DNA of 64,000 nucleotides from Melastoma dodecandrum. Lineage: Eukaryota; Streptophyta; Magnoliopsida; Myrtales; Melastomataceae. The first letter of the stretch is position 1; every line of letters begins with the position of its first letter. The position numbers and the translations under genes are program-made. The stretch spans positions 6,696,001 to 6,760,000 of the forward strand of contig JARUPY010000085.1 in the NCBI GenBank assembly GCA_029817715.1, in the 5' to 3' direction. A model generated the notes under the pieces. That model was not told the origin of the DNA and did no database searches. It worked only from the letters and a program-made list of their open reading frames with translations. Of the stretch, positions 49,816-61,566 are shown piece by piece.

Positions 49816-51319
49816 TCAGCAACCGAAGTCGTACGACACCAACCCTTGCAGCTCAGGTCCACTGAGCCTGTTGTTCTCGAAGCTGAGATCAAGTACTAAT
49901 TGATTAGCTCGGTTTAAATCATTTCGTGAGTTATAAGCTGAGGAGGGTTGTTGATAACGTAAGAAGACCAGTGTGTCAACAACCAAGGCGGCATGATATT
50001 GATACTTCAATAATGATCAAGATGTTACCATACCAGAAGTTGGATTCGTAATCCAAATGTCAATGATTGAAAGCTATATTTGCAGGGCGATAGTTATGGA
50101 CGACAAAAGGCAGACGTGAGAATAAGAAAGTGATCAAACCTTTCCATTGGGAAACTTGCAAATGGGCCATCCACTGGAATCGTACCGCACAGGTCGTTCT
50201 TCGATACGTCACTGAAATAAAAAAGATAAGAATTGGGGACCTGAGAGACAGAACACAGAAAAGCTAGCACAAAACGAATTCAATATCATGCTTATCGCCT
50301 CACTCACAAATTTTTGAGATTTGAAAGTGCGGTGAGTTCCCTTGGTATATGTCCTGATAGCTTGTTCTTGTTAAGACGACTAGTAACCGTTAAGCAAACA
50401 TGAAGGCGAAACCAATTCAATCAGACACAGTTCCTCAGCTCCAAGCAGATGAAAGATCCGGTAAACTAACGGATAAAATACGCTTACAGAAATCTAAGCG
50501 ATTTCAATTTGGAGAAGGATCTTGGGATAGGTCCCTCCAACTGGTTCTCGTACAAATCCATGCTGATAAGATTCTCCAAATTCCCCAACTCCTTTGGGAT
50601 GTTCCCCTTAATGTCATTCCTGTAGAGCTCCCTGCACAAATTACGCCGAAAAACTAAGAGCATCGAAAGAAGAAGGATTACATCATGGATCTGGATAAAC
50701 GGAGACTCTGATATCACTACAAAAAAATCAAATTTCTGAACCGAGAGTAAGGGTTAAACGAAAATGGGAACTACACTTCGATCGAAACTAGGATTATCGT
50801 AACTAACAAGAGGCGACAACCATCGACGAGGAATAAAAATGAAATTACAAGTATCTGAGATGCTTGAGGTGGCCAAGTTCAGGTCCCAAGGTCCCAGAAA
50901 CATTAGAGTTGCCCAAATCCCTGCAAGGAAAGAAAGAACAAGTCATCAGGACGCCCACAAGGAGTCCACTCGGGAGGACAAGGCGAGGTGCGGTGGGCGT
51001 TGCGACAGACAGGCGAACCACATGGCCGTCGGAGTCGCAGGAGACGTGGAACCAGGTGCAGGGGTTGACGAGGGTGGGATCCCAGCTCTGAAGCACGTTG
51101 TTAGGATCGGACAACCTCGACCTCAGGGCATGAAGCGCGTCGCCTGAACCAAGGGCCAAAGAAGGAATAAATCAACCGCCTTTACGATGAAAACCCAAAA
51201 CCCAGATGGGGAGGAATATCTGTTCGGTTGCGGGATGAGATTCGATGACCTTCGGGATTCGAGGAGATGGAAGGCGCCAGGCGGAGGAAGATGAAGGCGA
51301 GAAGGAACGGGACACCCAT
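49816..51319 (-). CDS. secreted leucine-rich-repeat protein, SERK-ectodomain-like
   Basis: Seven exons: 51250-51319, 51011-51143, 50849-50920, 50488-50631, 50308-50379, 50140-50211 and 49816-49882; 630 nt, 209 residues. A signal peptide ([19 protein letters not shown]) is followed by the LRRNT cap [21 protein letters not shown] with CTWFHVSC, then about four to five LRRs ([79 protein letters not shown]). It stops after a Cys-containing C-cap (SYDFGC). There is no transmembrane segment and no kinase. The 72-nt exons each encode one 24-residue repeat, the exon pattern of SERK receptors. Family members (Arabidopsis At5g21090-type, rice LRR1) are apoplastic or membrane-associated and linked to defence and hormone signalling; the partner here is unknown. 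Confidence 0.93.
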
Positions 51320-51877
51320 TTTTTCTACGAAGAAGAAGTGGGTCTCTCTGTGACTAGAGGACTCGCTTTTTGGAAACCAGTTTAGGAAACTTGGGTTTGG
51401 GTCGGTTTCAGACAGGAGTTCAGCTGAAATGTCGGGAGGGTAAATGAGGAAGCCACGCATCTGTCGTGAGTTGAATGGAAGTATACGGGGGGGGGGGGGG
51501 CGCAGGACTGCATGGGGGCGGCGCTTTTCTTGTCGGGGGTATTATTGAAACTGACAATACTGTACTACTGTCGTGGTCTATATTTCTGTCTTTGTAATAA
51601 TGAAAATGTTGCCGGGGAGATTCAAACAAGGCGTCTCCGGCCAGGGACTCCGACAGTGTCACATCAGAATCACAGTTTTGGGGGAAGTAAGAACCAAGAA
51701 GGACGTTTATACAACAACCGAGCTGTACGAGTAAGGGAGGGGGTCATTAAGTGGATCCCCTCAATCCTTTCATCCTTTCCTCCTCCTCAGCTTTGATCCA
51801 AGCCGCCTGCAAATGAATTTTTCATTATCGCGATCGGAGGAGGAGAAGACAAATGTTTTGATTGATTACGAGAATGT

Positions 51878-54473
51878 TTATAAAGGACAAGGACTTGCCT
51901 TCTCGCGTTCCAGCCTCGACAGATGTGGCTTCACTGAATCCCCTAAGCTTATGCCGCCCCACGCTTCGCGTAACTCCCTGTCCCTCGCTTCTCTACGTGT
52001 TTCTGTTGCTCTGGACTGTCCTTGTTCTACTTGTTCCGGCTGCCGAGCGGCGAGGTCTTTCTCCCTTTCGAGCCTCGGTTTGTGCTTAACTAGGATCTGG
52101 TCGAGACCCCCCTGCGTGTTCCCCTGTGAACCAACGTTCGTCCTGCCTCCTTTGGCTTTTGGGATAAACTCCTCCATCAAGCTCGACCTCATTTTGTCCC
52201 TTTCTAGTCTAGATACGTGCCTCACCAGAACCTTGTCGAGGCTATCGCTGTTATCCATGCTAACAGTGGTTGGTTTCTTGTTTTGCTTCACATATGCGTA
52301 ATCACCGGGTGACTTCAACTGTTCTATCTTCTCTCTTTCCAGACTGTGTGGTGGCTTGACCGAGATGTTTCCTAGTCCAGCTTGGTCCGTTTGATCTCCT
52401 CCTGCTGCCTTGCCGGAGCACCTGTTTTCCTTGCCAACCAGCCTATCAGTACCTATGCCCTTTTCCATCACAGACATCCTCCTGTTCTTCGCTTCCTCCA
52501 CCTCTTTTTCAAGCCGAGAAACGTGCTTTACAAGGAACTTATCCAGACTAGGAAGAGTCTCCCCATCATGTCTGTCTCTTTTCCCTTTCAAATTAGTCTC
52601 GTGATCCTTGCCTTGACTTCTTTTGAATTCCTCAATTTCCTTCTCGAGCTTGGATGAATGCCTGACCAGTATGCTTGCCAAGTCAGAACCACCGGCTTTT
52701 TCATCTGGTTTTCCTGTTTTCTCCTCTAACGGAGTCTCTGAATCCACACAATCTCTTTCAATGCCGACTGACCCGTTCCTCCACGATTTTGCCTTCTCCA
52801 CCTCTTGTTCAAGCCTTGTCATATGCTTCACCAAGCACTTATCCAGACTAGGTAGTTCGGGCTCTTGATCCGTCCAGTGCTTCCCGGTTTGGAAGCTTCC
52901 CAGATTGGTCTTAGCTGACATTGATCCAGATAAGCCGGGATCAGGCAACTTGCCGTTCTCAACTTCTGCTAAGGCAGCATTTAAACCACATGTTGCTACT
53001 ATAGTTGCAAGAGAGGAAAGCTCGTCCTCATGTAAGCTCTGGAGCCTTTCAACCATCACGTCCACTAGCTTCACAGTAGTCAGTTTTTCAGGTGATGGCC
53101 TCTTCTTGAATTTCCTCGATTTCAGAGGAGATCCAGTGGAGTCCCGAGTGGCCTTTTCAGCGTCTGACCCAGATTCTGATTCACATCCCGATGAAACCTC
53201 CAACAGATTGTTACTGATGTAACCAATGTCTGGTGTTTGACTTATTCTCTGCAGCAAGTCCTTGAATTCATCTTTACTAAATGACTGGCGGATTGCGAGC
53301 CGGGTGAATGCACTTTTCACAGCTGCGGCCACTTCTCTGTCTACTTCGAATGCTGTTTCAAATGATGCTTTAACAGTATGAGTCGTAGAGCAACCTGCAT
53401 CTGTCGATGAAGTGCTAATTTTAGGACGCTTCTGAGGGACATTAGGTGCATCAAACATGACAACTCCCAAAGCAGTGGCCACTTCAAATGCTTCAGCGGC
53501 ATTGTTCTCAGCTGTCTTAAGCAATGATTCTGCTCCTTTAGTGTCAATCCTGCCAGCCATAAAACGTGATTGGCTTCTGAGCATCAAAACAAGATGAGCT
53601 GCCACAGTTAGCTATCTGATTCAGCATAGTTCCTTCTCTTACCTGGCTGCTTTAAGTATACGGCACCAAGACGCCTCTACCATCGCAGCTTTCTGAGCCT
53701 CCATGGCCCGGTGTGCCGCCTCTCTTGCAGCCATCTTCTCTCTCAGCACTCTGCAATAATGTGGATTCGCATCGTCTAAAGTTTGGTCAAGACTCAAGTT
53801 CATGCCATCGACCTCCTGAAAAGGAAAGAGATGCATAAGTATTCGACAAAGAGGCGGGTGTTAATACTCCAGTTGAACACGATGGTCGGCAGATGACCTG
53901 AAGCATTCTGATTTTTCTCTCCAAGTACGAGGCCACTTTCTTCCTCGGGAACCAATTCACAGGAGAAGCTTTCCGATGAGGGGGCCTCTTGATTTGGGAA
54001 GTGAATTTGTTTAGAGAACTTGTCGACTGTGTCGATTCCTTTGTAATCTTTCCCTGCACATCTCCCCCAATCAACAAAGACGACAACATAGACTAATCCC
54101 CAAATTTCACAAACGGCTATAAGATAAATCTTCTTCACAGTTAGATGCTTCGTCACTAAATCACTGTCATCATTCCGATTCTTTGCAGTTAAAGCAAGGG
54201 AACGGACAATTAGGTCATCAATCGCATGGCTAACGTGACATTGACCAGCTTTCCCAAGCAATTCCTAACCTAATCAAGAAGATGTTCTAATTCGACTTGA
54301 AATTGAGGCACGGTCAACAGTTGAACCGATCATACCTTGCCGGGCTTGGCAGAAGAGGAAGCCGAGACCTCCTGCGGATACGATTCCTTCTCAGACGAGC
54401 GGGCGACGTCCCTACCAACGACATGTTCTTCTGACTTGTCGACGCAACAGGTGTCCAAACACCCCAAATCCAT
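51878..54473 (-). CDS. plant-specific coiled-coil protein with a seven-fold C-terminal repeat
   Basis: Four exons: 54336-54473, 53898-54053, 53643-53815 and 51878-53576; 2166 nt, 721 residues. Conserved N-terminal blocks MDLGCLDTCC, RKASPVNWFPRKKVASYLERK and VLREKMAAREAAHRAMEA match an uncharacterised plant protein family. TASFETAFEVDREVAAAVK-like helix and an acidic GCESESGSDAEKA follow. The last 330 residues (51885-52860) carry seven degenerate copies of a unit like LDKxLVKHxSRLEREhE, about 45 residues apart, separated by charged linkers. The start is the ATG of MDLGC; the frame is open further upstream, but that part is not family-like. No enzymatic domain is seen. A minus-strand TATA (TATATA) lies near 54654-54660. 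Function unknown. Divergent from the SWS1-like gene. Confidence 0.88.
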
Positions 54474-55197
54474 CACGCCGGATGCCTTTCGAGATCGGAG
54501 AAGAATTCCGAAGCCGATTTGCGTGCAAGAATAAATGGCTAGTAGGGAGGACTGAATTCCGTTTGGATTTCTCTGCTTCTCTTTTGGGGAAAAAACAGGA
54601 CGAATGATGAAGAGTCGCAATGGAAGTAGCCGTTGAGAATCGAGGGGAAGCCCTATATAACGGTCACTTTTTTCGTTTAGGGGAGAGGTGATCGGATGCG
54701 GTGCGGTGTAGGAACTGATGCGTGGGTCTAGACACGTGGGGGCCTCTCATTTGTAAATAAATTAATCCAACGTCAAGGCCCGTATTAAATTAATAATGTA
54801 ATAATATACTGAAGGCCCATTCGTGTTGTATTAAATTAAATTCCGACAACCTTAGTGAACTGTGAAAAATTGAGATTTACTACTAAACGAAATTCCTTCG
54901 ATTTTCAAATTTAAAACATCAGACAAATTTTTAAAAAATTATTAATTTATATTTTACGGACAAACATATGCTATGTAAACCCCGCCCCACGTCTTCCGCA
55001 AATGGATTAGTCTTTTAATCCAAATTAACAAAACCTTTTAATCCAACTCCCGCAAGACAGAAACCCCCCGTCTCCTCCCTCTTCCTCCTCCTCCGCACCA
55101 TCTCTTCCTTCCCTAGACCCTAACCCTTCCCCTAATTGGTCATCGACTTGAGCAAACCCAATCTCAAACATCACTCCCGCCTGTTGAATCGACAGCC
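54474..55197. promoter_or_regulatory. divergent intergenic region (coiled-coil gene / SWS1-like gene)
   Basis: 724 bp between two divergent start codons: AT-rich in the middle (54740-54960), with a TATATA on the minus strand near 54654 serving the left gene. The right 100 bp is C/T-rich leader for the right gene. No coding sequence is seen. Confidence 0.5.
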
Positions 55198-55951
55198 ATG
55201 AGCGGCAGCGGCAGCGGCAGCAGCAGCAGCAGCAGCAAGGAGGTGGCCAACTCCATCTGGGAAGAGATCGAATCCGCTCATACCGGTTCGTGTCCCCACT
55301 TACCAAAAAAAGCGAATTCGTAGCTGATCCTTGTCATTTTTTCTCCCCAGTGACCGATCACCAGCTATCCGTGTGGGTTCCCAGAAGAGCACTCGATCCT
55401 CGGCTCAAACTCACTTTCTTACCCTCCTCTTAGTGACCCAGTTCTCGAATGGCCGCAGGCTGCACTTCCTGTTCGGGAAGAACCTCCAGAAGGCGGCGAA
55501 GATGGTCGACCAGCGCTGCGTCAAGAAGATAGCGGGCGAACCCAGCGGTCGGTTCGTGTTCCAGGTCTCATCGCCCCCCATTACTTCTTTCCCCTCTTGA
55601 TTTCGCGACCTGGGTTATCGGGAAGTTCGTTTCTTTTTCCTTGGAAGGTTGTCGGGGAATCGAGGAGGAAGGAGGAGTACTTGTGTTTCCCTGAGCACTA
55701 CTGTGGGTGTTACTCGTTCTTCTATGACGTGGTCAACAGGGGAGAGCAGCTCTGTGTAAGATCCCCACGAAAAGTCGTCCCTAAATTCGTTGTCTTTTGA
55801 TGATAGTGGAGTATGTCTTGTCTGAATGGAGTTGATTCATTGTTGGCAGTGTAAGCATCAGTTGGCTGCTAGGCTTGCATCTTCCCTGGGTTCATGTGAG
55901 GTGGTCAATGTCCCTGATGATCAGCTGGCCCTGTTACTCTCCAACCTCTGA
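55198..55951 (+). CDS. SWS1: SWIM zinc finger protein, SWS1/ZSWIM7 homologue
   Basis: Five exons: 55198-55285, 55351-55372, 55459-55564, 55648-55755 and 55850-55951; 426 nt, 141 residues. The N-terminus is a (Gly-Ser)/poly-Ser stretch encoded by AGC repeats, then helical KEVANSIWEEIESA. HFLFGKNLQKAAKMVDQ and SGRFVFQVVGES are family-typical. The SWIM zinc-binding motif is Cys91-x-Cys93 ... Cys109-x-His111. SWS1 forms the Shu complex with a RAD51 paralogue and promotes RAD51 loading in homologous recombination; the Arabidopsis homologue is SSN2. Exon 2 is only 22 nt. Its donor follows the split Val codon (GT|G). Confidence 0.93.
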
Positions 55952-58109
55952 TTCGATTCGTGGGGATGGAGGATCACCCACTTCTGCCGATCCCTCTCCT
56001 CTTCACCCGTTGTCTTCCTTCATCCGCCATTGTTTCCTTTGACCACATTTGTTACAATAACTTGTCTGGATTTTGTATGGGAAAACAGCCGAATCTGCTG
56101 CTCGCATCCCCCACATTCCCCTTGCCTTACTCGTCGCTTGGGCTGGATGGGCTTACCTAAACGGGCCCTTCCTGAAGTCCAATTCCGCCGACAACCTTAA
56201 ACGGGCTAAAAGTTTGGGCTTTCTTGTCGTGGAAGGCCCACTTAATCAGTCTCGAGTATCTTCTTGCCGACAACTTCCTGTAATGAATTCGCATTAAAAC
56301 CCACATGTGCGTGCGCATTTTTTGCATGAAATTGGCATTGCTGAAGGACTGACTCTGCCGTTATTTTCTTCTATTTCTCTCTGGGGCTGGTACGCCTTCA
56401 AGTGCTAAAAAATTGTCTGGCAAATTAAAGACATGTCCCCCCCTCCCTATAAAACCCTATAAAACCCAGAAGAGAATTCATGCAGAAAGGGAGACTTCAT
56501 GATGGGTGGGGTGGGAGGGGGGGCATAATCAGAAGAAGGGTGATGGATACCCTGATCAAGAATCAAATCTCAAGCAGTTGGGGGCATGGCATGGACCGAG
56601 TGATCGATCACATCGATGATGATTTACAGACTGATCGTCATCATCAGTCTGATCAAAGAGTTAGAACCCCATCATCATCATAATTGAGTAAGTTAAAGAG
56701 TTTTGGGTGAGGAGGGATATGGATGGTGGGTGGTGAATGAATTGGGAATGTATGTCACGTTGTTGTCGATGCACATTACCCCACTCACACATGCAAGTAA
56801 CACTCCTCCTTTTCCGACTTGTCTGCATCACATCCCCCCCCCCCCCCCCTCTCTCCAATCTCCACTTTAATGCTCTCTTCTCTTTGTCAAGTTTTGCACT
56901 TTTCCTCCTCCATGACGAAATTCTATTTTATCTTTACTACACAAGAAAGAATACGATTGATTTTTACAAACTGGGTAAGGTCTGGACTCCTCCAATTCCC
57001 CACGAACAAGGAATCATTTCACATATAAACATTCCAAACAGGCATGTATTCGTTCAATTATACCAACTCTTGCATGAGTGTTGTGGAGGGGGGTCAAAAA
57101 AGAAAGATGGAAAAAAGGCCTGTGACATTAAAAGCGTTCTGCAGCAACCCACCACTCTCTACTGTTGTTTGCTTGCTGCTGACTTCACCTCACACGAGTT
57201 GGTTTGAATTGTGAATGTGTGTGTGTGGGGGGGGAGGGGGGGGGGGGTTGTTTTCAGCCAGTTGGAACAAAAGTGATTGAAAAAGTTGTGTGGTTAAAGG
57301 GAAAAGGAAATGACAGCAATGCCACCATCCCCCTCCTGTTCAGCTTTCAGACAGTAACTCCACTACAACCCATCATGGACTAAGATCCAATCCCGATCCT
57401 ATGCAAGTTTTTCTTTTACTGGAGAGTTCTGAGTTGTACGACTTTTCCCACAAAACAACGAAATTCCCCCCATTTTGAAGCTGGCAAGACAATCACCAGG
57501 GGGGGGGGGGATCTGCAGAAACCTGTGAAATGGTCTTTTCAGACAAGGGTAAAATAAAAACAGATCCGGGTCTTATGAATCATTGCTGGTACTGGGTTAC
57601 ATCTTGCGTTTGTCCGGAGAAAACAATCAGAATCACGCAGCTGTTTTGTCAACACATGATTCAACCACGGCGATCCTCAATCGACCATAACACAACCCAG
57701 TAAAAACGCACGAAAGTATACTACTACCAAGACATAAAACATTCATATTTAAAGACACGGAATCGACAGCCAGTTTTGGCTAGGAATCTGATTTAAGCTA
57801 CAAAAGGCAGGAAACAGCCTTCTCGAATGGATGGCACTCTTAAAAAAACAACCTCCATTGCTCCTATCCCTATGCGGAACGTCGAGCTCCAACTCCCCAC
57901 GGTTGGAAACCTCAAACTGAGTATAAGGATTCATCTAGGGCCTCCCCTCCCTAGAATGATTATGCTCTATTTACAGGTTAATAGAGGCACGTGTTGAAAA
58001 ACCTAGAATCAAACCCTGACTAATGCATAACCCAGTCTCAGAAAGGTTAGCCGGCTTAAGTCTATAAACAGTTGCCCTACATAAAGGAGTTGAGTTCACC
58101 TCACAACCC
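55952..58109. other. intergenic region with G/C homopolymer runs
   Basis: Contains the SWS1-like 3' UTR, then about 1.5 kb without a supported gene, then the 3' UTR of the DUF620 gene (from about 57700). Notable tracts: C16 at 56834-56849, a G-rich run at 57227-57247 and G12 at 57499-57510; ATC/TCA triplets lie near 56610-56685. Confidence 0.55.
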
Positions 58110-60280
58110 CTATGCTTCCATCCTCCACATCAGACTGTCAATGCTCCCATCGGGAGCTTCCTCGAGCGCTGCGACTTTAGACCGATTGGAACTTCCCTTA
58201 CTTCTTTCGTCCTGAAGAAGACCGAGATTTTCAGTTACCGATCCGGATCTTAGGTCTGCTGGGGGGATGAAGCAGTCTTCTGACAGTCCGGGGACATTAA
58301 AGGCAACCTCTTCGATAACCCAACTCTCTTCCATTCTTGTCTTCGTGTGGCTCATAGCAGTCTCCCCAAACCTGAAAAGGGTCGCCACGGAATGCCCGGA
58401 ATGGGCAACCATGATACCTTCCATCGGCCTATAGTCGTGGAGGTATGAGTTGATGGTGGTTTCCCAGTACACAGCATCCCCACCGCTGCACTGAATCCGG
58501 GTCAGGTGGGAGTCCTCCATGTACACAAGAAGCCCCGTTTTCTGGCTGAAGTAGCCGAAGAGCACGTGCCTAATGATTTCCGCAGGTCCCTCGCTCCTAG
58601 ACTTTAGTGTACGAGGATCAGCACATAATTTCAGAATGAAGCAGTCTTCCCCATGATGCTTCTTTTCTCCAATGCATTTAGCTTCAGAAAACAGGCTCGC
58701 TGTAGTTCGTGGGTCAAGACCCTGAATCCAGAATCAACAGAAAGAGAAAATGAAATTAGACCAGATGACGAACAGTCCAACTAATTCAGATAGAACTGTG
58801 TGCCGTATCATAAGCTCAAGTCTTAACCAGACAAGATTGATAGAAAGTATCAAACAGGTTTTTCACGTCAATGCCTTAGACTCTTACTGTTAAGGATAAA
58901 AATACTAACCTGGAGTGCACGGCGTAGTGGCCTGACAGGTCCTTTTGCAGTATGTGAGCCGAGCCAAGGTGTGTGGCGCCAAACAAGCTTCCCATTACAT
59001 CCACCCCGGACCTTGCTTCCACCAACGGCTAGCTCTACATACCACATATCCGGGTCCATTTGCCACAACACAAACCTCCCCATCTGAGCTGGACTCCGGT
59101 TCTTAAAGACTTTTGTTGCCGTTTCGAACTCAGAAGTTGTCATCTTCACCTTCCCCATCGCATAAGCATTCTTGACTGAGTTCTGGACGGTCTGCCCGCC
59201 CGAAGCCGCCATGTACTGCTGCAGTATGTATTGCGCTGAAGAGGTTTCCTGAACAGCAAAAACAACATCCAAGAAGAAAGCCAGCTTCAGTTTCATCAGC
59301 ATACATAATTTATTGTGGTACCAGAAAGACATCACCACCATTCCGGAATCCATCCATGAACACGTGATTACCCAACAACATTTAACATCCAGATCCTAAG
59401 ATCTGTACAGTTCGTAGGATCAGATATCATCATTCCGCTCTAAGTGATGGCACGATGAGTACACTTACGAGAAGTAAGCCGTGAGCCCCTGACTTAAATC
59501 AAACTTAGCTTCCACACCAAAACTAACAACCAAATCCAACCATAAGTCAAACCCACGTCAAATTCAACCCCACGACCCAAAAGAAATGCCCCATGTCCTT
59601 TCCCGAAACACCCAGTCACTCCTCGTCCTCCTCAATTCCCTGCCCCACACGTCAAGCCAACCTCAAACCAAACGAAAACCATCCCCCTTTTCAAGATCAT
59701 CCCATCAACTAAATAAGTTCAGTGAACCACAAAGATTCTACACGAACAAGAACATCGAGATCCCTAAAGCACGTCAATTCAATCAAAATGGGAGAAGGGC
59801 TGGGGGGGGTGATGATTCGTTTCATACGATGGGGGTGTCCTTGATGCTCAGGAGAGGAAGGGGATCAAGGGAGCTGACGTGCACAGGAGACAACGGAGCC
59901 CCGAGAACACTCAACAGGACCCTCAAATCAGCCCTCCTGCAACCCGCACCACCGCCGGCGCCGTTCCCGGTAGGAACCCTAAGAATCTGTCCCTTAACCC
60001 ACCTCCCGAGGACCCCGGTGCCGCCCCCGCCGGCGGGCTCGTAACCAGCGTCGGGATCAGGGCCCTCCATAAGCGGGGAGAGAGTCTCGGGAAAGGCACA
60101 TTTCCCGGATCCCCGGACCGTGGAGGATGAGGAGGAAAGGAAATGGCGGAGGTGGTCGTCGGAGGAGGAGGAGGTGAGGAGGAGGAGGGTCTTGCGGGAG
60201 CGGGAGGGGGAAGGGGAGAGGGTGCGGAGGAGGTCGTCCTTGAGGGAGGAGAGGAAGCCGCTTGGTTTCCGGTTGTCCAT
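58110..60280 (-). CDS. DUF620 family protein
   Basis: Three exons: 59828-60280, 58910-59248 and 58110-58721; 1404 nt, 467 residues. After a Ser/Arg-rich, probably disordered N-terminus (about 1-75), the conserved DUF620 core begins: LSPLMEGPDPD, VLLSVLGAPLSPVHVSS, IKDTPIETSSAQYILQQYMAA, KVKMTTSEFETATKV, MWYVELAVGGSKV, GKLVWRHTPWLGSHTAKG and GPAEIIRHVLFGYFSQKTG, ending WRMEA. The family is plant-specific with no established biochemical role; its fold is thought to be lipocalin/LolA-like, which is only an inference. The start at 60280 (MDNRKPSGF) is preferred; an in-frame ATG lies 24 bases upstream at 60304. The 579-bp intron 1 has no gene. GC-rich exon 1 contains several shadow frames on the other strand. 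Confidence 0.93.
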
Positions 60281-60445
60281 TTGCGGTCGTAAGAAGAATA
60301 CCAACGAAGTGGTCGAAGAAGAAGAAGACGAAGAAGAAGGAGAGTGAAAGTCAGCTGTGGGAAGTGCGTTTACAGTGTGGTCAGTCAGTCAGTCAGTCCC
60401 TTTTATTACACCCCCGGCTTCTCATTATCTTTTTATTATCCATGT

Positions 60446-60454
60446 TTTTAATTA
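60446..60454. repeat. 9-bp target site duplication (left), TTTTAATTA
   Basis: Identical to 61558-61566. Nine-base duplications are the signature of Mutator-type transposition. Confidence 0.85.
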
Positions 60455-60710
60455 GGCCAAATTGATAAATATATCCTGTACTATTTCAAAATTGACAGAT
60501 CTATCCTATCGTCTAAAATTACACCTCCCACACCCCATCTGACGCCGTTATTGCAAATCCATCCTCCGTTATCGGACTCACTAACGGAATCCTACGTGGA
60601 TTCACACGTGGCGTAACGCCGTTTATTCGGTTTCGTTATAGTGGTGACTTTCCCAAATTACCCACGCTGTTCACTGAAAAACCGATAATACCCCCCACCC
60701 CTAAGCCTTC
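60455..60710 (+). repeat. left TIR of the MULE
   Basis: Near-perfect reverse complement of 61302-61557; contains the ACGTGG/CCACGT-type motif and CGCCGTTATTGCAAATCCATC block also seen in the right TIR. Confidence 0.92.
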
Positions 60711-61301
60711 ATTCCCCGTCCTCCCGTCCTCCCTTTGTTGTGTTCTGTCTTTTTCTTTTTCTTTTTTTTTTAAATAGTAATAATAATAAAAATAACTTGT
60801 GAGAATCGTGACCATTGAAAACAAAGTCAAAAGAAAGACTCTTACCTTTCCCGAAGGATTCGTGACCCAGCCGAAGCTCACCCATTTTGAGGGACACCCG
60901 TGGCTGGCCCTGGGGGATTGTCGCACCATCTCCACGCGAAGACAATCGGGGTGGACGCCGCGTCAAAGGGGAAGGTTCCGGTGATCGGGATTAGGGAGAC
61001 GACGGCGGAGAGAGCTAGGGAGTCAATGTCGTCGGGGAAGACGTGGGTCGCCGGGAGAGTCACGATCCGCTGCCGCCGGAGAAGGAAAGGGTTGCCGCCG
61101 CCTTGGTGGTCGGAAGGACGCCGGGGCAGAGGTGGGTTTGCCGTTGCCGTGGAGTTCGAGCACCGGGAATGGAGAGCCGCTAAGGGAAGCGCCTGGGAGC
61201 TCTGCCACCATCAGGAACGCCGAGGAGGATGGGTCGCCGCTGCCGTCGCCGGTTCTGGACGCCGGGGAGAGATGGATCAGCGGTGAATGATCGTCTCCCT
61301 G

Positions 61302-61557
61302 GAAGGCTTAGGGGTGGGGGTATTATCGGTTTTTCAGTGAACAGCGTGGGTAATTTGGGAAAGTCACCACTATAACGGCAACGAATAAACGGCGTTACGC
61401 CACGTGTGAATCCACATAGGATTCCGTTAGTGAGTCCGATAACGGAGGATAGATTTGCAATAACGGCGTCAGATGGGGTTGTGGGAGGTGTAATTTTAGA
61501 CGATAGGATAGATCTGTCAATTTTGAAATAGTACAGGATATATTTGTCAATTTGGCC
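61302..61557 (-). repeat. right TIR of the MULE
   Basis: Partner of 60455-60710; only a handful of substitutions are visible, such as TACGTGG versus ACATAGG-side changes. The low divergence suggests recent activity. Confidence 0.92.
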
Positions 61558-61566
61558 TTTTAATTA
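61558..61566. repeat. 9-bp target site duplication (right), TTTTAATTA
   Basis: Exact copy of 60446-60454 directly after the right TIR. Confidence 0.85.

Larger units (their letters stand above)
60455..61557. mobile_element. non-autonomous Mutator-like element (MULE), 1103 bp
   Basis: Terminal inverted repeats of 256 bp (60455-60710 and 61302-61557), more than 95% identical by eye, starting GGCCAAATTGA. They are flanked by a perfect 9-bp duplication. The 590-bp interior is GC-rich with open frames on both strands (for example 60900-61286 + and 60878-61063 -), unlike the AT-rich TIR ends, but there is no transposase. The interior may be a captured gene fragment (Pack-MULE) or element-specific sequence. 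It is inserted about 175 bp upstream of the DUF620 start codon. Confidence 0.92.

Noticed and set aside
52905..53222. 105-codon plus-strand frame and similar ones at 51813-52868
   Set aside because: Shadow frames opposite the large last exon of the minus-strand coiled-coil gene.
55025..55306. 93-codon minus-strand frame with a Cys run
   Set aside because: It is the antisense of the AGC repeat encoding poly-Ser in the SWS1-like gene.
60900..61286. 128-codon plus-strand frame inside the MULE
   Set aside because: It is Arg/Gly-rich and low complexity with no recognised domain; kept only as possible captured sequence.
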